Source: an uncultured Eubacterium sp.
GTDB taxonomy: Bacteria; Bacillota; Clostridia; Lachnospirales; Lachnospiraceae
DNA length: 8,756 nt
Direction of reading: 5' to 3'
Assembly (NCBI GenBank): GCA_946611445.1
Contig: CAMODP010000076.1
Location: forward strand, 1 to 8,756
Positions 1 through 5,790 of the stretch are shown here, in pieces. The notes under the pieces are model-generated. The model saw nothing but the letters and a program-made list of their open reading frames with translations. It made no database searches and was not told the DNA's origin. Within the stretch, counting starts at the first letter, position 1. Every line of letters starts with the position of its first letter. The translations under genes were made by a program, and so were the position numbers.

Positions 1-284
1 AAACAAAAGACAGCGCAAAAAAAGAAAAAAAGAAAGGCTTCTTCCGCCGCCGCAAAAAGAAAGAGGCAGAAGAAACCACAGCTGCCGGCAGCGATCACGA
101 AGAAACGCCGGGAGAGAACCCTGCTTCAGATGGCGCGTCTGCACCTGCTGAAGAACATACGCCTGATAAAGACGGCGAGATGGCTGCAGAAGAAATGAGT
201 CAGGAAGGCAGCGGCACCAGTGATGAGACACAAAATGAAAATGCCTCTGATGAGGAAAACCCCAAGGATGGGATTCTGGACTAA
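1..284 (+). CDS. C-terminal end of an unidentified protein with basic then acidic low-complexity tail (5' partial)
   Basis: An open frame enters from the left edge (first complete codon at position 3) and stops at TAA 282-284, giving 93 visible residues. I do not recognise the protein. The first 21 or so residues are dominated by Lys and Arg around a short Gly-Phe-Phe core (KKKGFFRRRKKK). The rest is a low-complexity tail rich in Glu, Asp, Ala, Ser, Gly and Pro, ending in Gly-Ile-Leu-Asp. There is no membrane segment, cysteine motif or catalytic signature in view. A basic cluster followed by a disordered acidic tail would fit the cytosolic end of a membrane protein or a nucleic-acid-associated protein, but the domain that would decide this lies outside the window. 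The amino-acid composition differs sharply from the genes downstream. The A-rich stretch at 15-37 is a possible slippage site. No terminator follows the stop. That this frame is coding is inferred from its openness and position. Confidence 0.6.
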   Translation, partial: TKDSAKKEKKKGFFRRRKKKEAEETTAAGSDHEETPGENPASDGASAPAEEHTPDKDGEMAAEEMSQEGSGTSDETQNENASDEENPKDGILD

Positions 285-331
285 ATTTAGCAAAGAAGTA
301 ATGATAGGCGGGAAAGCCGAACATAAATAAC

Positions 332-341
332 ATGAGCTCAT
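332..341. repeat. 10-bp perfect palindrome ATGAGCTCAT
   Basis: The sequence equals its own reverse complement and lies 9 nt before the left arm of the large inverted repeat. It could be a protein-binding site or chance. No regulator can be named from the sequence. Confidence 0.35.
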
Positions 342-350
342 CAACACCCA

Positions 351-515
351 GCCGGACCGGGACAGAGAATACCCATGTGGACGCATTCAGCGAGCACGTG
401 TCTGAGACCGGCCGAGTCTTGGGCGGCCGGGTCAGACAAGACCCGGGCACCTTAGACGAGCAGGCTCAGACCTGCGCAGCAGCGTCCATCCGGGTATTCT
501 CTGTCCCGGTCCGGC
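351..515 (+). repeat. Large inverted-repeat element, possible structured RNA or palindromic insertion
   Basis: The left arm (351-384) and right arm (482-515) are inverted copies. The outer 24 nt (351-374 with 492-515) pair perfectly, a 3-nt irregularity follows, then 7 more perfect pairs (378-384 with 482-488), so 31 of 34 positions are complementary. The 97-nt centre is also structured: GTCTGAG 400-406 can pair with CTCAGAC 465-471, continuing the same long hairpin inward. CCGGCC 408-413 can pair with GGCCGG 425-430. Neither arm is followed by a U-run on either strand, so it does not look like an intrinsic terminator. I see no flanking direct repeat marking an insertion. It may be a transcribed structured RNA, a MITE-like element, or a cis-regulatory structure for pyrB. 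The pairing is seen directly; the function is unknown. Confidence 0.8.
400..446 (+). other. Competing hairpins inside the inverted repeat
   Basis: Two mutually exclusive hairpins are visible. One pairs GTCTGA 400-405 with TCAGAC 432-437 and CCGGCC 408-413 with GGCCGG 425-430, around an 11-nt loop. The other pairs CCGGGTC 427-433 with GACCCGG 440-446 around a 6-nt loop. Both use 427-433, so they cannot coexist. The 400-406 strand has a second possible partner at 465-471. Alternative pairing is typical of switching RNAs but also arises by chance in GC-rich repeats. Confidence 0.45.
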
Positions 516-521
516 GTCCGC

Positions 522-527
522 TATAAT
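522..527 (+). promoter_or_regulatory. Probable -10 box (TATAAT) of a pyrB promoter
   Basis: A consensus TATAAT begins 7 nt after the right arm of the inverted repeat and ends 42 nt before the pyrB start codon. This would leave a leader of roughly 35 nt. With a 17-nt spacer the -35 hexamer would be 499-504 (CTCTGT), a poor match to TTGACA and inside the right arm. With a 19-nt spacer it would be TTCTCT (497-502). Either way the -35 region lies within the repeat. The box is seen; promoter activity is inferred. Confidence 0.5.
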
Positions 528-557
528 AGAAATGAAAAAACAACCCACACCGACAAC

Positions 558-566
558 AAAGGAGGT
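558..566 (+). promoter_or_regulatory. Strong ribosome-binding site of pyrB (AAAGGAGGT)
   Basis: This is a near-perfect anti-16S match ending 3 nt before the ATG at 570. It selects that ATG over the in-frame ATG at 600. Confidence 0.85.
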
Positions 567-569
567 CCC

Positions 570-1520
570 ATGAGAAAACTGAAGCACCTTCGACACCTGA
601 TGTCCCCCCTCGACTTCACCGTTGAGGAGCTGGACAAGCTGATGGACCTGGCGGTCGCCATGCAGAACGATCCTGAGAAATACGCCCATGTCTGCGACGG
701 CATGCGCATCGCGACATTGTTCTATGAGCCCAGCACCCGCACGCGGCTGAGTTTTGAGTCAGCCATGCTGAACATGGGCGGCAATGTCATCGGCTTCCAC
801 TCCGCGGAGAGCAGTTCCGTAGCCAAGGGAGAGAGCGTAGCCGACACCATCCGGGTAGTCATCAGCCTGCACGCGGATATCGCGGCAATGCGTCATCCGA
901 AGGAGGGCGCGCCTATGGTGGCTGCCGCGCATTCCACCATCCCCGTGATCAACGCCGGTGACGGCGGACATCAGCATCCCACGCAGACGCTCGGAGACCT
1001 TCTGACGATCCGCTCCCTGAAGGGCAGGATGGACAACCTTACAGTAGGCCTCTGCGGCGACCTGAAGTTCGGCCGCACCGTTCATTCCCTGATCGAGGCG
1101 CTGGTGCGGTATCCGGGGATCCGTTTTGTCCTGATCTCTCCGGAAGAACTCCGCATCCCGTCCTATGTCAAGGAGGACGTTCTGGACCGGAACCATATTC
1201 CGTACGAGGAAGTGATCCGTCTGGAGGAAGCCATTCCGAAACTGGATATCCTGTATATGACCAGGGTGCAGAAGGAACGCTTCTTCAATGAAGATGACTA
1301 TGTGCGCATGAAGGATTTTTATATTCTGGATGCGGCAAAGATGGAACTCGCCGGTGAGGACATGCAGGTCATGCATCCGCTGCCGCGCGTCAATGAGATC
1401 GCCGTTGAGGTTGACAATGATCCGCGCGCAGCGTATTTCCGCCAGATGGAATACGGCATGTACATGCGCATGGCACTGATCTACACACTTCTGGAACTGG
1501 GGGAGGAATCAACATGCTGA
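570..1520 (+). CDS. pyrB: Aspartate carbamoyltransferase, catalytic subunit
   Basis: PyrB transfers the carbamoyl group of carbamoyl phosphate to L-aspartate, the committed step of pyrimidine synthesis, in the cytosol. At 316 residues it has the usual length. The carbamoyl-phosphate loop is F51[12 protein letters not shown] with S55, T56, R57 and T58. The neighbouring-subunit loop supplies S82 and K86 (SSSVAKGES). R108 lies in MRHP, and H136-P-T-Q follows in [12 protein letters not shown]. The aspartate domain shows R169 (FGRTVHS), R232 and Q234 (MTRVQKERF) and the H269-PLPRVNEI loop. Every active-site residue known from the E. coli enzyme appears present. The start at 570 follows an excellent ribosome site. 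The last 7 nt overlap pyrI, pointing to translational coupling, as expected for subunits of one holoenzyme. Expression is probably driven from the TATAAT at 522. No PyrR-binding box or UTP-attenuator was recognised in the leader. Confidence 0.98.
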   Translation: MRKLKHLRHLMSPLDFTVEELDKLMDLAVAMQNDPEKYAHVCDGMRIATLFYEPSTRTRLSFESAMLNMGGNVIGFHSAESSSVAKGESVADTIRVVISLHADIAAMRHPKEGAPMVAAAHSTIPVINAGDGGHQHPTQTLGDLLTIRSLKGRMDNLTVGLCGDLKFGRTVHSLIEALVRYPGIRFVLISPEELRIPSYVKEDVLDRNHIPYEEVIRLEEAIPKLDILYMTRVQKERFFNEDDYVRMKDFYILDAAKMELAGEDMQVMHPLPRVNEIAVEVDNDPRAAYFRQMEYGMYMRMALIYTLLELGEESTC

Positions 1521-1951
1521 ATGTAGGCGCGATCGAAGAAGGATTTGTTCTGGACCATATCAAAGCCGGCAAGGCCATGCGGATCTACCACGACCTGAAG
1601 CTGGACCAGCTCGACTGCACGGTGGCGATCATCAAGAACGCCCGCAGCGAGGTGATGGGCAAAAAGGACATCATCAAGGTGGAGTGTCCGATCGACCAGC
1701 TGAATCTGGACATCGTCGGATTCATAGATCACAATATTACCGTAAATGTAATTGAGAACGGCGAGATCATCGCAAAAAAGAAACTGCAGCTTCCGAAAGA
1801 GATCCGCAATGTCATCCGCTGCAAGAACCCCCGCTGCATCACATCGATCGAGCAGGGGCTGGACCAGGTGTTCATTCTGACAGACCCGGAGCGGGAGATC
1901 TACCGCTGCCGGTACTGCGAGGAAAAATACCACGGCACCAGAAACAAATGA
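1514..1951 (+). CDS. pyrI: Aspartate carbamoyltransferase, regulatory subunit
   Basis: PyrI is the non-catalytic chain of aspartate transcarbamoylase. It binds nucleotide effectors and links catalytic trimers. The 145 residues split into an N-terminal allosteric domain (about 1-95) and a C-terminal zinc domain. The four zinc cysteines are C103, C108, C132 and C135, with exactly the 5/24/3 spacing of the E. coli protein. In the nucleotide site, D14-H15, K51, K55 (GKKDIIKVE) and K88 line up with E. coli residues that contact ATP and CTP, so allosteric control is probably retained. Which nucleotide activates or inhibits cannot be read from sequence. The ATG at 1514 lies inside the end of pyrB (ATGCTGA shared by both genes), and the start matches the family N terminus. 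Unlike some lineages, the subunits are not fused. Function is near certain. Confidence 0.97.
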   Translation: MLNVGAIEEGFVLDHIKAGKAMRIYHDLKLDQLDCTVAIIKNARSEVMGKKDIIKVECPIDQLNLDIVGFIDHNITVNVIENGEIIAKKKLQLPKEIRNVIRCKNPRCITSIEQGLDQVFILTDPEREIYRCRYCEEKYHGTRNK

Positions 1952-1969
1952 TCACTGACCGGAGGCACT

Positions 1970-3277
1970 ATGGATCATATCATTTCAAAACTGCTGATCT
2001 ACGGCAGTCTGCCGGAGGACAGCATTCTCGCACAGATGGGAGATATCTGCCGGCAGGCCAGAGAGCGCACCCAGTCGAAGGACGAACTGATCGCCCGCTG
2101 CTACCGGCAGGTTAAGCGCATTCTGGTCGTTGCCACAGACTACGGCTTCGACACGAACCTGTGGCACAATTACCTGACCTTTGTCCTGATCACAGACGAG
2201 AATCCCTTCAGCCTGACCTGCGAAAAGGAAGGCGCCCGGGACGGAAGCGTGAATTATTTCGCGAAAAATGATTTCCGCGCGTTTCAGGAGCTGTTCCGCT
2301 ATGATTTTGAATGGCTGGAGACGGAACTCGGGATCGACTGCTTTTCTCACATTCTGCATTACCGGGCTATCGGAAAGCCGGAGCTGATGTACAACAAGAA
2401 CGTGAGCGAAAAGGTCCGCGCCCTCAGCAGCGCGCTGGCGGAGGCGGCGGACGAGGATGCTTTTTTCAACTGCGTCACAGGATTCTACCGGGATTTCGGC
2501 GTGGGCATGTTCGGCCTGAACAAGGCCTTCCGCATCTTCCCGGACGGGAAGGGAGACGTGCGCTTCCAGGCAATCAACAACATGGAGCGCGTCATGCTCG
2601 ACGACCTGATCGGATATGAGATACAGAAGAAAAAGCTGGTGGACAACACCAGGGCGTTCGTGGAAGGCCGCAAGGCCAACAACTGCCTGCTGTTCGGCGA
2701 TTCCGGAACCGGAAAATCCACGAGCATCAAGGCCATCGTCAATGAGTTCTACCCGCAGGGCCTGCGCATGATCGAGATCTACAAGCATCAGTTCCAGGAT
2801 CTCTCCAATGTCATCGCCCGCATCAAAAACCGCAATTACAAGTTTATCATCTATATGGATGACCTGTCCTTTGAGGAATTTGAGATCGAATACAAATTCC
2901 TGAAGGCGGTCATAGAGGGCGGCGTAGAGACGAAACCGGAGAATGTGCTCATCTATGCCACCTCGAACAGGCGCCACCTCATCCGGGAGACCTGGCATGA
3001 CCGGGATGACGTAGAAATGGATGCAGGCATGCACCGTTCGGATACCATGGAAGAAAAGCTCTCGCTGGTGCACCGCTTCGGCGTGACCATCAGCTTCTCG
3101 AAGCCCGGACAGCAGGAGTATTTCCACATCGTGTCTGAACTGGCAAAACGCGCCGGCATCGACATGCCGGAGGACGAGCTTCGCAGAGAGGCGAATAAGT
3201 GGGAACTGAGCCACGGAGGGCTGTCAGGCAGGACAGCGGCCCAGTTCATCACATATCTGTCAGGCATGCAGGAATGA
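1970..3277 (+). CDS. DUF815-type AAA+ family ATP-binding protein of unknown function
   Basis: The 435-residue protein has a C-terminal P-loop ATPase core that I recognise as the DUF815 family. Walker A is G243-DSGTGKST and Walker B ends in YMDD (D297, D298) within a family hallmark, DDLSFEE. A sensor-1-like N333 sits in IYATSNRRHL. A conserved DDLIGYE.QK segment (about 211-220) opens the core, and an HRFG motif lies towards the end. The first 200 or so residues are mostly helical and carry no recognised domain. From memory, many proteobacterial relatives of about 290 residues lack such an extension. There is no signal peptide or membrane segment, so it should be cytosolic. GGAGG at 1961-1965 sets the start, 18 nt after pyrI. 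ATP binding and hydrolysis are well supported by motifs. The substrate is unknown, and co-transcription with pyrBI and folC does not by itself imply a role in those pathways. Confidence 0.9.
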   Translation: MDHIISKLLIYGSLPEDSILAQMGDICRQARERTQSKDELIARCYRQVKRILVVATDYGFDTNLWHNYLTFVLITDENPFSLTCEKEGARDGSVNYFAKNDFRAFQELFRYDFEWLETELGIDCFSHILHYRAIGKPELMYNKNVSEKVRALSSALAEAADEDAFFNCVTGFYRDFGVGMFGLNKAFRIFPDGKGDVRFQAINNMERVMLDDLIGYEIQKKKLVDNTRAFVEGRKANNCLLFGDSGTGKSTSIKAIVNEFYPQGLRMIEIYKHQFQDLSNVIARIKNRNYKFIIYMDDLSFEEFEIEYKFLKAVIEGGVETKPENVLIYATSNRRHLIRETWHDRDDVEMDAGMHRSDTMEEKLSLVHRFGVTISFSKPGQQEYFHIVSELAKRAGIDMPEDELRREANKWELSHGGLSGRTAAQFITYLSGMQE

Positions 3278-3290
3278 CTCACTGACTCAC
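3275..3290 (+). repeat. Tandem 8-bp duplication TGACTCAC x2 at the end of the ATPase gene
   Basis: Two perfect adjacent copies (3275-3282 and 3283-3290) begin exactly at the TGA stop. The second copy lies in the 37-nt gap before folC. This is probably a local duplication, and any binding function is speculative. Confidence 0.5.
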
Positions 3291-3314
3291 CCCGCAGCGG
3301 AACGGAGAAGAAAC

Positions 3315-4607
3315 ATGACATATGAAGAGGCCAGAACTCTGATGCAGGGCAGGCTGTCCGGCGTCCATCTGGAGCTGGACAGGATGCGGAACCTGCTGGA
3401 GGAGCTGGGACACCCGGAGGAAGGCGGACAGTATATCCACATCGCCGGAACCAACGGGAAGGGAAGCATAGCCGCCTACATCACGGGTGCGCTGACTGAA
3501 GCGGGATTCCGCGTCGGCACCTACACTTCGCCGGTCGTCTATGAGTACGGCGAACAGTACAGGATCAACAACCGCATGATCAGCCGCGAGGCGTATACCA
3601 GCCTGGCGGAAGAGATCGGCGCCGCCCTGCAGAGGATGGAACAGAAGGGACTGGATGCCCCTTCTAATTTTGAACTGGAGACGGCACTCGGTCTTCTGTG
3701 GTACCGGCAGCAGAACTGCGACTGGGTCGTTCTGGAGTGCGGCATGGGAGGCCGCACGGACGCGACAAATACGATTCCGGCGCCGCGGCTGGCTGTATTT
3801 GCCTCCATCAGCATGGATCACATGGGCTATCTGGGGGAATCCCTGGGCGAAATCGCCGGCGTAAAAGCCGGCATCATCAAGCCGGGCTGCACGGCCGTGA
3901 CGGCGGAACAGCCGCAGGAGGTCATGGAAGCCCTGCAGGCAGAGTGCGAACGCTGTCATGTGCCGCTGCGCGTCGGCAGGACTTCCGCGGCAGAACTCCT
4001 GTCATCAAGGTTTGACGGGGTCCGGATCCGCTATCGCGGCCGTATCCTGGAATCGCCGCTGGCCGGTGTCTGCCAGGTGGAAAACATGGTTGCCGCGTGG
4101 GAGGCTCTGCATGTTCTGCAGGAGCAGGGCGTGCCGCTGACAGACGAGACGATTGCAGCAGGAATGCGTAAGGCCGACTGGAAAGGGCGGTTTTCTGCTG
4201 TGTGCGAAAAACCCCTGTTTATCGTGGACGGTGCCCATAACGCGAGGGCGGCGCAGATTCTGCGGGAATCCATGGATCTGTACTTCCCGGAACGGCGGAA
4301 GATCTTTATCATGGGTGTGTTCGCCGACAAGGAGTATGAAGAAGTGATCCGCATGACGGCACCGGCTGCAGACCGCATCTTCGCGATCGCCACGCCGGAG
4401 AACGGGCGCGCGCTGCCCGCGGAGGAACTGGCGGAGGCAATCCGCCCCTTCAATCCCCGGGTCACGGCCTGCGCTTCTCCGGCGGAGGCGGTAGAGAGAG
4501 CCTTTGCCGCGGCGGGAGAGGATGACGTGATCCTGTCCTTCGGATCTCTTTCCAATATCGGTGAGATTACGGAGCTGGTACGCGGGAGAGAGAGGAACTG
4601 TCCATGA
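3315..4607 (+). CDS. folC: Folylpolyglutamate synthase / dihydrofolate synthase
   Basis: FolC ligates glutamate to folates using ATP. Depending on the enzyme it glutamylates dihydropteroate, making dihydrofolate, and/or extends tetrahydrofolates to polyglutamates that are retained in the cell. The 430-residue length is normal for this Mur-ligase-like family. The P-loop is H42-IAGTNGKGS with K49. The folate/Mg signature is D168-HMGYLGESLGEIAGVKAG, and the ATP/ligase motif D305-GAHNARA opens the C-terminal domain. Nothing is truncated. The start at 3315 follows CGGAGAAG with 4-5 nt spacing, and the N terminus fits the family. The gene ends in a 4-nt ATGA overlap with pheA, implying translational coupling, although the two products act in different pathways. 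Sequence does not show whether both synthase activities are present; a second folC elsewhere would leave room for specialisation. Confidence 0.96.
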   Translation: MTYEEARTLMQGRLSGVHLELDRMRNLLEELGHPEEGGQYIHIAGTNGKGSIAAYITGALTEAGFRVGTYTSPVVYEYGEQYRINNRMISREAYTSLAEEIGAALQRMEQKGLDAPSNFELETALGLLWYRQQNCDWVVLECGMGGRTDATNTIPAPRLAVFASISMDHMGYLGESLGEIAGVKAGIIKPGCTAVTAEQPQEVMEALQAECERCHVPLRVGRTSAAELLSSRFDGVRIRYRGRILESPLAGVCQVENMVAAWEALHVLQEQGVPLTDETIAAGMRKADWKGRFSAVCEKPLFIVDGAHNARAAQILRESMDLYFPERRKIFIMGVFADKEYEEVIRMTAPAADRIFAIATPENGRALPAEELAEAIRPFNPRVTACASPAEAVERAFAAAGEDDVILSFGSLSNIGEITELVRGRERNCP

Positions 4608-5734
4608 CGGATCTGGAAAAAATCAGAGAGCAGATTGATGAGACGGACCGAGAACTGGTGCGTCTCTTTGAACAGCGTATGAAACTGGCTGAGGCGGTGG
4701 GGACCACCAAGATCCGGAGCGGCAGGGCGGTTTTCGACCCTGTCCGGGAGCGGGAAAAGCTGCGCGCCGTGGCGGATCTGGCATCCGGAGATTTCAACAA
4801 GGCCGGCGTACAGACTATGTTTGAGCAGCTGATGGCGCTCAGCAGGATGCGGCAGTACCAGCTGCTGACGGAGAACGGCGTCACGCTTCCGACGGATTAC
4901 GCCCAGACGGACCGCCTGCAGTTTCACCAGGCACGTGTCGTGTTCCAGGGCGTAGAGGGTGCCTACAGCTATGAGGCCATGAACACTTTTTTCGATGACA
5001 GCATCGAGAGGGTCCACGTCCGCACCTGGAGAGAAGCCATGCAGATGGTGACGGAAGGCAGGGCGGATTTCGGCGTGCTTCCCATAGAGAATTCTACGGC
5101 CGGCATTGTCTCCGATATCTATGACCTTTTGCTGCAGTTCCGTATCTACATCGTAGGAGAGCAGATCATACCGATCGAGCATATGCTGATGGCTGTCCCC
5201 GGGACGCGGCTGGAGGAGATCTCCGTAGTGTCCTCGCATCCGCAGGCGCTTGCCCAGTGCGCGGCATACCTGAGCCGCCACCCGGAGTGGAAGCTGGTCG
5301 AATCCCTGAATACGGCCATTGCCGCGGAAAAGGTGGCGTCCGCCGGTTCGCACCGGCATGCGGCCATAGCCAGCCGGGCCGCGGCGTCCTATTACGGACT
5401 GGAGATCCTGCAGGAGGGCGGCATGTCGGAGGAGAAGAATGCCACCCGGTTTATTGTGATCTCCGCGAACCGGTGCTTTGTGCGGACGTCGAATAAGATC
5501 AGCATCTGTATAGAACTGCCGCATGCCTGTGGCTCTCTGTACCACATGCTTTCGCATTTTATTTTCAACGGCCTGAACCTGGTCAAGATTGAATCCCGTC
5601 CGATCCCGGAGCAGCCGTTTGAGTACCGCTTTTTTATTGATTTTGAGGGAAATCCCGGCGATCCTGCCGTCCGCAACGCCCTGCGGGGCATTGAGGCGGA
5701 GGCCGGCGGCGTGCGTCTGCTGGGCTGCTATTGA
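4604..5734 (+). CDS. pheA: Bifunctional chorismate mutase / prephenate dehydratase (P-protein)
   Basis: PheA converts chorismate to prephenate and then phenylpyruvate, the branch to phenylalanine. Three domains are visible in 376 residues. The AroQ-type mutase (1-90) keeps R8, R25, K36, R48, E49 and Q84, matching the E. coli active-site residues R11, R28, K39, R51, E52 and Q88. The dehydratase (about 110-290) shows G116-VEGAYS, P160-IENSTAG and the T281-R-F catalytic motif in NATRF. The ACT domain (about 298-372) has G310-S-L and E330-S-R-P, corresponding to the GAL(V) and ESRP phenylalanine-binding motifs. Feedback inhibition by phenylalanine is therefore likely, although Ser replaces the usual Ala. 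The start overlaps the folC stop (ATGA), with a GAGAGAGAGG purine tract upstream as ribosome site. No leader-peptide attenuator precedes it, as expected from its position inside a run of coupled genes. Confidence 0.97.
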   Translation: MTDLEKIREQIDETDRELVRLFEQRMKLAEAVGTTKIRSGRAVFDPVREREKLRAVADLASGDFNKAGVQTMFEQLMALSRMRQYQLLTENGVTLPTDYAQTDRLQFHQARVVFQGVEGAYSYEAMNTFFDDSIERVHVRTWREAMQMVTEGRADFGVLPIENSTAGIVSDIYDLLLQFRIYIVGEQIIPIEHMLMAVPGTRLEEISVVSSHPQALAQCAAYLSRHPEWKLVESLNTAIAAEKVASAGSHRHAAIASRAAASYYGLEILQEGGMSEEKNATRFIVISANRCFVRTSNKISICIELPHACGSLYHMLSHFIFNGLNLVKIESRPIPEQPFEYRFFIDFEGNPGDPAVRNALRGIEAEAGGVRLLGCY

Positions 5735-5747
5735 ACCGGGATGCTCT

Positions 5748-5759
5748 GCCTGCGCAGGC
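5748..5759. repeat. 12-bp perfect palindrome GCCTGCGCAGGC between pheA and ppx
   Basis: A perfect palindrome occupies the middle of the 56-nt gap. No T-run follows on either strand, so it is not a standard terminator. Its core CCTGCGCAG recurs at 471-479 inside the large inverted repeat. This could be coincidence or a shared binding site. Confidence 0.4.
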
Positions 5760-5790
5760 GTATCGGCACATCTATTGACGGAGGCGTTTC

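Larger units (their letters stand above)
285..569 (+). other. Intergenic region upstream of pyrB
   Basis: This 285-nt gap separates the partial upstream gene from pyrB. It holds a 10-bp palindrome (ATGAGCTCAT, 332-341), a large inverted-repeat element (351-515), a TATAAT box (522-527), an A-rich probable leader and the pyrB ribosome site (558-566). No U-tract follows any of the hairpins on either strand, so I see no intrinsic terminator for the upstream gene. A short frame crossing the element (332-526) has no ribosome site and an Arg/Thr/Ser-rich translation. I do not count it as a gene. Confidence 0.8.

Noticed and set aside
351..515. Inverted repeat read as an intrinsic terminator or pyrBI-type UTP attenuator
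   Set aside because: There is no run of T after the right arm on the + strand, or after the left arm on the - strand. The following sequence is CTATAATAG and A-rich, which suits a promoter rather than a terminator.
332..526. 64-codon + strand frame through the inverted repeat
   Set aside because: It has no ribosome site, a low-complexity Arg/Ser/Thr translation, and the same DNA is explained by the palindromic structure. A tiny peptide cannot be excluded but is unsupported.
528..569. PyrR-binding leader element before pyrB
   Set aside because: The short A/C-rich leader contains no sequence resembling the PyrR anti-antiterminator consensus and no hairpin.
1514..1520. pyrB-pyrI overlap as a frameshift or broken gene
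   Set aside because: Both proteins are full length with correct termini. A 7-nt overlap is normal translational coupling.
1985..3214. 409-codon open frame on the - strand opposite the DUF815 ATPase
   Set aside because: It is fully covered by a motif-rich + strand gene, and its translation has no family signature. It is a codon-bias shadow.
4031..5557. 508-codon open frame on the - strand opposite folC and pheA
   Set aside because: The + strand here encodes two complete enzymes with intact catalytic motifs. The antisense translation is Arg/His/Leu-rich with no recognisable domain, as expected for a shadow of codon bias in GC-rich genes.
5748..5759. Palindrome as a terminator between pheA and ppx
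   Set aside because: The stem is only 6 bp with no usable loop, and no T-tract follows.
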